Assembly: GCA_013368325.1 (NCBI GenBank)
Contig: JAACJK010000001.1
Location: forward strand, 1,674,001-1,738,000
Origin: Ephemerocybe angulata
Taxonomy: Eukaryota > Basidiomycota > Agaricomycetes > Agaricales > Psathyrellaceae
Direction: 5' to 3'
Length of the DNA: 64,000 bases
Both the position numbers and the translations under genes were made by a program. Every line of letters starts with the position of its first letter. Within the stretch, counting starts at the first letter, position 1. Shown here one piece after another: positions 1 through 10,215 of the stretch. The notes under the pieces were generated by a model. That model was not told the DNA's origin and ran no database searches. It saw only the letters and a program-made list of their open reading frames with translations.

Positions 1-1282
1 TGGGGTAGCTGCTATCGAGCCACAACATGTTGGCGCCGTGGTCGTCCCAGATGGACAACACCAAAGTGTGTCCCTTAGCCAAGCTGCGTCCCATGTGTGC
101 AAGACCTCCCTGGTTCTGGAAGCTGGGCTGATCTCCGAAGGCCTTCTTGCCATCGTCGCAGAACTTCTGGGTGATCGAGTCGACCGGGTCGAGGAGACCA
201 GGGAAGTTGACCTTGGAGTTGGGAATGACCTTGCCGTCCTGGACATACAGGCGACGAATCTCAACAAGGGTACCGGTGGTGGAGTTGTTGTCGGTGATGA
301 ACTGGGTGACGACAGTCATCTTCTTGCTGGTGTCGACGGTTAGACCCTTGCCGTAGAAGGTACGATCGCCCATGCGGTAGGAGTTGAAGTCGCAGCCATC
401 GGGGTCACAAAGACCGCCATAGCGATCAGGGGTGTTACACTCTTGGCCCGAGCAGCGTTGGAGGCCGCCATCGTTGGTGGTCTTGCAAGGGTGAGGGGTG
501 TAGGCAGTGGAAACAGAGTTGGCTTCCCAGATATCCATCTCAGCACAGCAAGCACCGAATCCACCAACACCAGCATTGGTGTCGTTGGGAGATGGGTTCC
601 ACCCCTCGACGTTAGCCTAGAGAATGGGGGCGTTAGCGCCTGAGGACCTCGTTAGATATACTGAGCTCACCTCGCCGTTAATATACTTGATGTCACGAGG
701 GCACTGAGAGTCGCAGTAGCCTGTGCCGTACTTGGCTCCTGCCTTGTTCCCTGAGCTCTTCGCCATTCCACCATCGGCATCCATCTGGACGAAGTAGAGG
801 GCGCCATTGAGACCACAGGGGAGCTGAGAGACATCGACGTCGAAGGTGAACTCCTTGTTGAGCGGGTTGAACATCTGGTACTTGGTATCGCTCTCCATGA
901 GGTAGACACGAGACCCGATATTCGTGTTTTCGCCCTTGGTCACGAACTTGAGGGTAAGTGCGTCGCCGCTGGTGGTGATACCGTAGGTAGACGCGTAATT
1001 GGCACCCTCGAGCGCGCATTTCGACGTACACGACGCGCCACTGGTGCAGATGGAGGTGTTCCAGGCATTGCCGGTGTAACAGTTCGTGTAGTTGCCGGTT
1101 ATGTGAACCCAACGCCAGTTAGAGTCGAGGGTGATCGAGGCGTTACTTTTGGTAGTGCATCCGCTACGAGTGCATTCCTGCCAGGGGAGCTTGGGATGTG
1201 TCTCCGCGGTGTAGTTTCCGACTTGCTGCCCAAGAGATGTGGCAGCAAAGCCGAGAGAGAGTAGGACTGAAAGGGCCAACAT
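1..1282 (-). CDS. GH7 cellobiohydrolase (3' part outside window)
   Basis: Secreted exo-cellulase of glycoside hydrolase family 7, which releases cellobiose from cellulose chain ends. Exons are 671..1282 and 1..616, with a 54-nt intron (617..670); the gene runs off the left edge, so whether it has a CBM1 is unknown. The start ATG at 1280-1282 opens a signal peptide of about 18 residues ([18 protein letters not shown]) followed by [12 protein letters not shown], the usual mature GH7 N-terminus. The motif EMDIWEANS just after the intron gives the nucleophile Glu (about residue 230), the helper Asp and the acid/base Glu. The motif [15 protein letters not shown] is also present. A TATA box lies 54 nt upstream. 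It is closely related to the three other GH7 genes in the window and shares their first intron position. Function follows from the family; the sequence up to the window edge shows no break. Confidence 0.95.
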
Positions 1283-1335
1283 CCAGGAATAACCGAGTGT
1301 TCGAACTGGAGACAAAGGCCTGCATTCTGGGTATG

Positions 1336-1342
1336 TTTTATA
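1336..1342 (-). promoter_or_regulatory. TATA box of first GH7 gene
   Basis: TATAAAA on the minus strand, 54 nt upstream of the ATG at 1282. The three other GH7 genes have a TATA-like element at nearly the same distance. Confidence 0.6.
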
Positions 1343-2382
1343 GGCCACTTGTGCGGAGGTTCTCCGGGATATGTACACCTGCACCTTTCGCGTTGCTCGA
1401 CAGGTCCGATTGAGGATCAGGCTTGAGCGTTGGCACATCCAAGAATCGGTCTCCGAACAACTGCCACTGGATAAGATGCATCGGGCTTCTCGATCGTAAG
1501 AAGACAGTGCTTCCTGACAGGAAAAGAGATCAGATTTCAGTGAGCTCACAGTCCACCGCCCCGGAGCCCAAGCAGACAAATACAAGCCTCACAGGCCTAA
1601 ACCTCAACGTTTCAAGTTTCAACAGTTGCGTGCTGTCCATTCGCTCGTTCCAAGCCTCGCGTTGCATCCACTCTGTAAACAAGCGAAATATACCTTGCTT
1701 TGATATTTGAGTGATCATCCCAAGGTTTTTGACCAAGCAAACTGAACATACGAAGTTTAGCCGTGTTCCAGCCCACGCTGCAGTCTTGGGTCTTCTTTGC
1801 GTGCAGCCTTCACTGCGACGCCCGATGTCCTTTGCAGGTAAGATCTTGGAGGGAGCCTGGATGGCGACATTGAATCTCACTTTGTCCTCGACTCTCCTTC
1901 GATGGCAGAGAAATTACCAACCGAAAACGATCCGAGTGGTCACCGATTGTCGCTGGCGTTTGTTGGGCCCATTATATCCGAAGCGTTTGCTTCGAAAGGG
2001 CTTCGAACTTACCATATTAATATATAATTGCATCCGGTCAAGGGGGGCTGTCCGAGTGGTGTATATGGTGTATACGATTCATTAAATATTATTTGGAGAG
2101 ACTCACTTGAAGTTGACAAAGCCTGATTTCATCCATGCAAGTTCGTAATACCATTGAACGCACACCACAGCGCGTTCGAGTGCGAACCAAAACCTCCAGG
2201 CGATTCTGATTCGCATGGAGAACATGGCAACTTGAACATGGATATAAGATGATTGAAGTTCAAAGGGTTGTAGATACATCGCGTTCGACAGATCAACGAT
2301 TTCACTGTAGCAGCAAGTTGCAACATATGCTTAGTACACGACCACTGAGCAGTGAGCAGAAAACGGTGAATAAGCGTACCAA

Positions 2383-4101
2383 TTATACACACTGGCTGTA
2401 GAATTGGTTGATCACGGTGCACACAGTGCCCGGAGTGCACTGAGTGGGGCCGCTATAACCGACTCCGCCACTAGGACGGCGGTAAGTTAAGACAGTGCGA
2501 TCGAGATAAAAAGCACTTACCATTGGCCGAACTTAGTCTGCGTCGCGCCGGGGGTTCCTGGGACAGTAGTTGAAGGGCCAGTTTGGGTAGAGGTGGTCGT
2601 GGTCGTTGTAGGTCCTCCACCGGCAGGAGGGGTGTAACCAGGGGGAAGCGGGGCTTGAGGGAACTGATGGGCGTCCCTGAATAGGTGGAGCCAATCTCAC
2701 CGAACTTGATGTTGGAATAGATGACCTGCGCATTAGGAGAATTCGCCTCGACGTCAGGAGGTTTGCCGGAGTCCGTCGCACAAGTTCCGCGCGCGATTCC
2801 AGGCTTGTTTGCGTCGGCGTCAGTGGGGTAACTACTGTCGAGCCAGAGCATGTTGGCCGTGTGGTCATCCCAGATAGAAAGAACCAGGACATGGCCCTTG
2901 GCCAAGCTACGACCCATATGGGCAAGACCGCCGTGCTTCTGGAAGCTCGTCGCGTCGTTGAAGGCCTTCTTTCCATCATTACAGAACTTCTCCGTAATCG
3001 AGTCGACGGGGTCGAAAAGTCCAGGGAAATTGACCTTGGAGTTGGGGATGACCTTGCCATCTTGGACGTACAGGCGTCGTATTTCGACGAGCGTACCGGT
3101 GGTAGAATTGTTGTCGGTGATGAACTGAGTGACGACCGTCATCTTCTTGCTGGTGTCGACGGTCAAGCCCTTGCCGTAGTAGGCGCGATCGCCCATACGG
3201 TAGGAGTTGAAGTCGCAGCCGTCGGGATCGCATAGGCCCCCGTAGCGGTCGGGAACATTGCATTCCTGCCCAGTGCAACGCTGCTGGCCACCGTCATTGC
3301 TTGTGCTGCAAGGATGGGGGGTGTAGGCGGCAGAAATAGAATTGGCCTCCCAGATGTCCATCTCGCCACAGCATGTTCCATAGCCGCCGGTCCCGGCGTT
3401 CGTGTCGTTGGGGGAAGGGTTCCAGCCTTCAGAATTTGCCTGAATTGTGATACGTCAGGTATAGCCGTACTACAGTACATTCGACTTACCTCTCCATTGA
3501 TATATTTGATGTCGCGGGGGCACTGAGAGTCGCAGTACCCGGTGCCATACTTAGCGCCAGCCTTATTGCCCGAATACTTTCCCATCCCACCGTCGGCATC
3601 CATCTGGACGAAGTAGAGGGCACCATTGAGACCACAGGGGAGTTGAGAGACATCGACATCGAAGGTAAACTCCTTGTTGAGTGGATTAAACATTTGATAC
3701 TTGCTGTCGCTCTCCATGAGGTAGACACGGGACCCGATGTTGGTATTCTCGCCGCGAGTGACGAACTTGAGGGTGAGGGCGTTACCGCTCGTGGTGATGC
3801 CGTAGGTGGATGAGTAGTTGGCGCCTTCGACAGCGCACTTCGAAGCACATTGCGTACCGCTAGTGCAGATGGTCGTGTTCCATGTGTTGCCAGTATAACA
3901 GTTGGTGTAGTTGCCAGTGATATGGGTCCAGCGCCAGTTAGCATCAAGTGTGATTGCAGCGTTGCTCTTCGTTGTGCAGCCGCTGCGCGTGCATTCTTGC
4001 CAGGTGAGACGAGGGTGCGATTCAGAGGTATAATTCCCGACCTGCTGTCCCAAAGAGAAGGCAGCAAGGGAAAGGAAGACAAAGAGAGCAGGGGTAACCA
4101 T
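2383..4101 (-). pseudogene. GH7 cellobiohydrolase with frameshift before the CBM1
   Basis: Exons 3490..4101, 2521..3439 and 2383..2470; introns of 50 nt each. The signal peptide ([18 protein letters not shown]), the GH7 core and the catalytic EMDIWEANS (Glu about 230) are intact. Near 2661-2668, compared with the intact paralogue at 33.6 kb, one base is missing just after the GTPI codons. The original frame then runs through the linker in the wrong register and stops at 2471, inside the second intron. In the other frame the linker ([11 protein letters not shown], Thr-rich) and a complete CBM1 ([15 protein letters not shown] ... FYSQCV) are still readable, and the exon sum of 1619 nt is one short of a multiple of three. 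The catalytic domain could still be made, without its binding module. An ATG at 4125 was not chosen because it lies only about 20 nt from the TATA box, so probably upstream of the transcript start. A sequencing error remains possible. Confidence 0.85.
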
Positions 4102-4142
4102 TCGAACGACGGCGTTATGGTACATTGCGTTGCCCCAATGCA

Positions 4143-4149
4143 TTATATA
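4143..4149 (-). promoter_or_regulatory. TATA box of second GH7 gene
   Basis: TATATAA on the minus strand, 42-48 nt upstream of the chosen ATG at 4101. Transcription would start near 4118, downstream of the alternative ATG at 4125. Confidence 0.55.
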
Positions 4150-4662
4150 CCTTTTACCACGGAGAAAAACCGGTATGAGGTCGACTTCTTTACCTCCGCG
4201 CTTAAAAATCCGGAAGGGACCCATGGCGAAAGGGTCGCGCAGCTGGATCCCATGATTGCCATTCATATATGGCAAAACTGTATAGAGGCGATCTTGTACA
4301 AGCCGCGCTGTGGATATCCACCAGATAGAGTATCTTGGGAAAGATCTGGTTTCTCAATTGGCATATACACGAAGTGCGATAATACTTCCTGGGCACAGTG
4401 CTCCCTCTGGCATGCCTCCTGGATTAACTGCAACCTATCGCCGGCATCCCTTTTTAGATTGCTCACCGTAAATGAAGCCACCCTTCTGGTCATCAGAATA
4501 TGTGGCGCACTCGTTCGTTGTAATTATACAGAGAATACTCCTCAGTGCAAGTCTGAAGCTTTAGAGCGATGAGTCGGGCTCGGGAGTAAGTTGGTGGTCT
4601 TGTTCAAAGTAGAGTTCGAACTCCGACAGGACGAGCCCAATTCATGGGCTAGCCACTGAGAG

Positions 4663-5289
4663 CCACGCCGCACCAGGCGTGCGCGGCCTGCCGCTCTGGG
4701 CCGCTGCGGCGTGCTGCACAGAACACGTGCCCATGTGAAAGATTACGTATCCCATGCCTGGCGGTTGGCTGATGGGATCCTGGGAGGGTACCCGGTGCTC
4801 TTCTGTTCAAGAAGGACTCTGCACAAGGCGATGACGACTCAGTCCATGGTCCCTGTCTGCGCTGACCCTCTGTACCAGGCTAGGGGTTCGCATCTATAAA
4901 GGCATTAGGGTATCCCCTAGGCTACATAACGACACAATGCGATTGACTTTATTCTTGGCTTCAGCATCACACACGACGTTCCTTCTTCCTATCTGGACCG
5001 CCATGTAGTGACCGTCCGAACCGTTGAGTACCTTTGATGCTTGTACTCACATCTGGAAGGCACCGGCATGCCGGGCACCCTTACTGACATACATTGCCCT
5101 GCCGCGATCTTGGAACCACAGGTGCAGCCTGCCCGTGCCCTTGCACGGACGGAGACGGCCTAGATCTGTGGTGCGGGAATCAGGGGGGGAATCCCTCGCC
5201 TACGTCCGGTGTGTCGCAGACATGATTTACTCCTCAGATCGCTGTCTGCAGCCCAAGCGCCGAGGCGCTTACAACGTACGGACCTCGGC
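4663..5289 (+). repeat. Outer unique part of left inverted-repeat arm
   Basis: This stretch is matched in reverse complement by about 32110..32759. Shared landmarks include the terminal ccacgccgcaccaggcgtg, the block around ctcttctgttcaagaagg, and the mirrored ctaggggttcgcatct / ctagggggacgcatct. The copies are clearly diverged but co-linear. No convincing gene is seen. It separates the second GH7 gene from the satellite array. Confidence 0.8.
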
Positions 5290-8080
5290 TGTATTCTCCA
5301 ATCCTAGAACACGCTCGAGTGTTTCGATCGGCTGTATCCTTGTGTCCAAGCCTTGTGCCCAAGGTGATGGCGCGCCATGTGACCAGGTCATCAACCCGGC
5401 TGTATTCCCCTGTTCACGGCCACGGTTCCAGATGTGGTCTTGGATTCAAGATCAGGGATAGGATGTAAGCGCCCAGACGGCGTCCATGTTCCGAGCTCAC
5501 GATGTATCGCACCAGGGTATGCCATACCAGAAACGCCCCAACGCCGACCCCTTTCCCTGACGCATGGGGCGTCCTCGCACCTCGGCTGTATTCTTCGGTC
5601 CAAGACCACAGGTGGGGATGTGGTCTTGGATTCAAGACCGGGGATTGGAGGTAAGCGCTCACCCGGCTTCCTCGTTCCGAGCTCACGATGTATTGCAACA
5701 GGGTATGCCGTACCAGAAACACCCCAACGCCGACCCCTTTCCATGACGCATGGGGCGTCCTCGCAGCTCGGCCGTATCCTTCGGCCCAAGACCACATCTC
5801 CAGCTGTACTCTTGGACTCAAGGCCGGGGATTGGGGGGTAAGCGCTCGCCCTGGCTTCCTGGTTCCGAGCTCACGATGTATTGCACCAGGGTATGCCGTA
5901 CCAGAAACACCCCAACGCCGACCCCTTTCCATGACGCATGGGGCGTCCTCGCAGCTCGGCCGTATCCTTCGGCCCAAGACCACAGGTGGAGATGTGGTCT
6001 TGGATTCAAGACCGGGAATTGGAGGTAGGCGCCCATCTGGCTTCCTCGTTCCGGGCTCACGATGTATCAAACCAGGGTATGCAGTACAAAAAGCGCCCCG
6101 ACGCCAACCCCTTTCCATGACGCATGGCGCGTCCTCGCAGCTCGGCTGTATTCCTCGGTCCAAGACCACAGGTGGAGATGTGGTCTTGGATTCAAGACCG
6201 GGAATTGGAGGTAGGCGCCCATCTGGCTTCCTCGTTCCGGGCTCACGATGTATCACACCAGGGTATGCAGTACAAAAAGCCCCCCGACGCCGACCCCTTT
6301 CCCTGACGCATGGGGCGTCCTCGCACCTCGGCTGTATTCTTCGGTCCAAGACCACAGGTGGAGATGTGGTCTTGGATTCAAGACCGGGGATTGGAGGTAG
6401 GCGCCCACCTGGCTTCCTCGTTCCGGGCTCACGATGTATCACACCAGGGTATGCAGTACAAAAAGCCCCCCGACGCCGACCCCTTTCCCTGACGCATGGG
6501 GCGTCCTCGCACCTCGGCTGTATTCTTCGGTCCAAGACCACAGGTGGAGATGTGGTCTTGGATTCAAGACCGGGGATTGGAGGTAGGCGCCCACCTGGCT
6601 TCCTCGTTCCGGGCTCACGATGTATCACACCAGGGTATGCAGTACAAAAAGCCCCCCGACGCCAACCCCTTTCCATGAGCTATGGATCGTCCTCGCACTT
6701 TGGCTGTATTCTTCGGTCCAAGACTACATCTCCGGTTGTGATCTTGGATTCAAGACCGGGGATTGGAGGTAAGCGCTCACCCGGCTTCCTCGTTCCGAGT
6801 TCACGATGTATTGCAACAGGGTATGCCGTACCAGAAACGCCCTGACACCGACCTCTTTCCATGACGCATGGGGCGTCCTCGCACTTCGGCTGTATTCTTC
6901 GGTCCAAGACCACAACCGGGGTTGTGGTCTTGGATTCAAGACCGGGGATTGGAGGTAAGCGCTCACCCGGCTTCCTCGTTCCGGGCTCACGATGTATCGC
7001 ACCAGGGTATACCATACCAGAAACACCCTGACGCCCAACCCCGGCGTCCTCGCAGCTCGGCTGTATCCTCCGGTCCATGACCACATCTCCAGCTGTACTC
7101 TTGGACTCAAGGCCGGGGATTGGGAGGTAAGCGCTCGCCCTGGCTTCCTGGTTCCGAGCTCACGATGTATTGCACCAGGGTATGCCGTACCAGAAACACC
7201 CCAACGCCGACCCCTTTCCATGACGCATGGGGCGTCCTCGCAGCTCGGCCGTATCCTTCGGCCCAAGACCACATCTCCAGCTGTACTCTTGGACTCAAGG
7301 CCGGGGATTGGGGGGTAAGCGCTCGCCCTGGCTTCCCGGGGATTGCAGGTAAGCGCCCACCTGGCTTCCTCGTTCCGGGCTCACCATGTATCAAACCAGC
7401 GTACACCGTACGCCAGACGCCTCGATGCCGACCCTCCTCCACGAGGCACAGGGCCTCGTCGCAGCTCGGCTGTATCCTCGAGCACAAGATCATATCTCAA
7501 ACTGTGGACTTGGATCCAAGAGCAGGAATTGGAACATCGGCTCCTTCGTTTCATGCTTCGTGGTCCAAGAGTAGAAATTCACGACGCACGGGGCCTCCTC
7601 GTGGCTCGGTCGTGTCCTCAGGTCCAAGAACACATCTTGAACTGTGTGGTCTTGGATCCAAGTGCAGGAATTGACGGTAAGCACTCGCCTGGCTCCCTCA
7701 AACCACGCTCACCATATATCTCAGGCTGTTAAGCCGTAACCCAGTCTCCCAGACGCCGACGCTCCTCCACGAAGCACAGACCTCATAATAGCTCGTGCGT
7801 ATCATTGGGTCCAAGGACTCAGGTTGAGCCTTGGTCTTGGGGACAAGACCGGGGATTCGATGTATCCTCAGATCCAAGACCACGGTTCGAGGCCTTTTCT
7901 TGAACCCAAGATCTTTGATTGCAGGTAACCACTCGGGTGGCTTCCTTGCCTCATGCTCAGCATATATCAGAGTACCATCAGCCATACTCCAGACTCTTCG
8001 ATGCCAAGTATCCTCGAGCCCAAGATCATATCTCCGACTGTGGACTTGGATCCAAGACCGGAGATCGAAGGTCAGCGCCC
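5290..8080 (+). repeat. Left 186-bp satellite array
   Basis: Tandem repeat with a 186-bp period; landmarks recur at 5938, 6124, 6310 and 6496. Units from about 5430 to 7345 are similar; those from 7345 to 8080 are much more diverged. Each unit contains the inverted repeat tccaagaccaca ... tgtggtcttgga with an 8-nt loop, followed by ggattcaagaccgggg. Because 186 is a multiple of three, long apparent open frames (385 codons on plus, 420 on minus) run through the array, but they are by-products of the repeat. The same satellite in opposite orientation fills 29310..32110. Confidence 0.9.
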
Positions 8081-8256
8081 AAGTATTTGTTTATTGATAC
8101 ATCAACTTATTTGTATCCTTAGTGCAAAGTTAGATCAAGATGTCTTTAATCTTGTATTTCATAGCACTGCACAAACACAGGCCACCAAGTATGTACTTTT
8201 AGTCAATGAATCATGCAAGACTACCGTAACGAAATATACACACTACTCCGATGGGT

Positions 8257-9906
8257 CTATCCGGTCCAATCCGCTGAGCCCCAGCCGTCTGCAGCGCCCT
8301 CATCATCCCTCCAATATTGCCATCTTCCATCACCGTCCAAATCAGTCGGTCCCCTGCTTTCTCCTCCACGACCGTCCAAATCAGTCGGTCCCCCGCTTTC
8401 TCCTCCACCACCGTCCAAATCAGTTGGTCCCCCGCTTTCTCCTCCACCACCCCTCCACCTCCCTCCCGAACGGCAGCATCTGGTAGCAGTAACCCCACGA
8501 AACACCTCTTCAGCTGCCAGCCGTGATTCCCAATCGTCTTCGTTGCACCACCAATTGTCAAGCTCTACGAACTGTGTCCAAGGCGCCCTCCTCAAGAATG
8601 ACCTGAGTTCCGTCACAGACAAATCCGCACTCGGCAGGCGTAAACGCTCGATGTTTAGCGATGCCACTTCGGCGAGCAAGGCGACTGGGTACCATGAACA
8701 CGCCGGATGCCAGCTCTCCACCTTGCCAGAAAATGGTCCCATCTTCAGCGTTTTCAGCCCATCGTAAAGCGTCAAGGCTTGTGCGAGAGCGTTCAAGGCA
8801 ATGGGCACACCACTGATATCCAAGGAGGTTACGAATGGGTGGTTTAAGACTATGCATGGAACATGGGGGAGAATTTGATATGGCCTCGTCCCCAACCCCC
8901 GAAGCCTGGTGCAGATTGAAAGCGACTCGAGGGCGGTGAATGTGAAGAGCTCGAAGGCCTGGAATACGCCCTCAACGCCTTCGACGTCGGGCACCGTATA
9001 ATCGTAGCCGATGTGGAGGATGCGCAGCGTATTGTTCGTCAACCGCAAGAGAGGCTGCTTGACCGTATCGCTGCATTTTATCTTGAGCTCGATGAGCGAT
9101 GTCGTCAAACCGAGGAGCGCATGTATGTCGGAGGGGAGGTGTGGAGCTTTCAAGAGGTGGACGCTTTGCAGATTTGCCCAGTTTATGCCGTCGGTGCAGG
9201 GCATCCTCGCCGAGATAGCCACCCATCCCCTGGTGAACAGTCGCGTCAGCCTGGGTGCTTGGAGTACGCCGGACATTGGTGGATGGAGGCCGTTGCACCC
9301 GTAGATGTGCGCCTCCTCGAGTTGCGGAAACGGCATGGTGGTGTTTTCCGGGACGAATGCGAAGAAGTTGTCCCGATAGAAGTAGGGGATATCGAAGGTG
9401 AAGCTCTTGCAGCGAGCCGCCAGGCCAAGGCTAAACAGCCATTCTATGTCGAATCGCTTGTCGAGCTGGGAGTCATCCATGCGGGTTTCTGTAACTTCCC
9501 CACCCTCCTCCTCGTCTTCGCCTCCGCCCTCCTCCTCCATGTCGTCGACGTAATAGGATGGAACGATAACAACATCCAGAGGGCGTTGCCCACTCCGCGT
9601 CAAGACTCCTACCACCTCCGCCGGATTTGTGATCATACCTCCTGCGAGATATTCGGAGTGAACGACGAGGCTTGTATAGAAACCGCTGGTGTGCTCCAGG
9701 AGATCGTACCAAGCCCGGCAGATACTTTTCAGGGTACCGCTCGGCGCTCGAAGGTAGTGCCGTTCGTCGTCCTTCGGTCCTACAATTTGCATTGGGCGGG
9801 CCCAGAAGAAAATATTCATGAGGACATCGATGGGAAGAACGCCATGATTTGAGGGTGTGGTGTGCTGCACGAGCTCTGTTGTTTTCGTATTGGTGGAGGC
9901 GAGCAT
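8257..9906 (-). CDS. F-box protein with C-terminal 13-residue repeats
   Basis: Single-exon gene of 549 codons with an ATG at 9906. Residues about 20-75 (LPIDVLMNIFFWARPMQI ... ICRAWYDLL) form an F-box of the type abundant in agaricomycetes, and the middle shows irregular leucine-rich spacing (ANLQSVHLLKAPHLPSDIHA, LRILHIGYDY) as in LRR-type F-box proteins. Such proteins pick substrates for SCF ubiquitin ligases. An acidic Glu/Gly stretch lies near residue 130. The tail has about three copies of GGGGESGGPTDLD, encoded by a 39-bp minisatellite, an unusual ending that suggests the original stop was lost through repeat growth. It sits just inside the left satellite array. The specific target is unknown. 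Confidence 0.75.
   Translation of the reverse strand: MLASTNTKTTELVQHTTPSNHGVLPIDVLMNIFFWARPMQIVGPKDDERHYLRAPSGTLKSICRAWYDLLEHTSGFYTSLVVHSEYLAGGMITNPAEVVGVLTRSGQRPLDVVIVPSYYVDDMEEEGGGEDEEEGGEVTETRMDDSQLDKRFDIEWLFSLGLAARCKSFTFDIPYFYRDNFFAFVPENTTMPFPQLEEAHIYGCNGLHPPMSGVLQAPRLTRLFTRGWVAISARMPCTDGINWANLQSVHLLKAPHLPSDIHALLGLTTSLIELKIKCSDTVKQPLLRLTNNTLRILHIGYDYTVPDVEGVEGVFQAFELFTFTALESLSICTRLRGLGTRPYQILPHVPCIVLNHPFVTSLDISGVPIALNALAQALTLYDGLKTLKMGPFSGKVESWHPACSWYPVALLAEVASLNIERLRLPSADLSVTELRSFLRRAPWTQFVELDNWWCNEDDWESRLAAEEVFRGVTATRCCRSGGRWRGGGGESGGPTDLDGGGGESGGPTDLDGRGGESRGPTDLDGDGRWQYWRDDEGAADGWGSADWTG
8333..8450. repeat. 39-bp minisatellite in F-box gene
   Basis: About three copies of a 39-bp unit beginning accgtccaaatcagtcggtc, coding on the minus strand for 13-residue repeats in the F-box protein tail. 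Differences between copies are single bases, so the expansion is recent. Confidence 0.85.
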
Positions 9907-10215
9907 ACTGAAGTTCGAGGGGACTTGACGAGGAGAACGGAATGAGTGGCAAAATGAAAGCTGTCGTAAAGTCGCATAAGTAATACTACCGCGTATTGAT
10001 ACCGCTTTTTCTCTTAAGGCACCGTGATATAGACTTCAAACAATAGAGTTCAAACATCAATATAACATTATGGCATTCAATACGCAGAGAGAAAAAAACA
10101 GATACACATGGCGAAGAACAACTGGGATACGCAAGCAAAAGGTCATCGGTAGAACAAATGATTAAGAGGTTGGCTTTTAACGTCAGCAGGAAGGAAGCCC
10201 CAAGGTGTATCTAAC

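Noticed and set aside
4125..4125. Upstream ATG (MYHNAVVR) for the second GH7 gene
   Set aside because: It lies about 20 nt from the TATA box, upstream of the expected transcript start; the next ATG gives a standard signal peptide.
5414..7500. Long open frames on both strands across the satellite (up to 420 codons)
   Set aside because: The 186-bp period is a multiple of three, so any stop-free frame in one unit stays open in all; both strands are open, there are no start or splice features, and no known domain.
5404..8080. CRISPR-like appearance of regular repeats
   Set aside because: Unit length 186 bp, no short repeat with unique spacers, and a eukaryotic genome.
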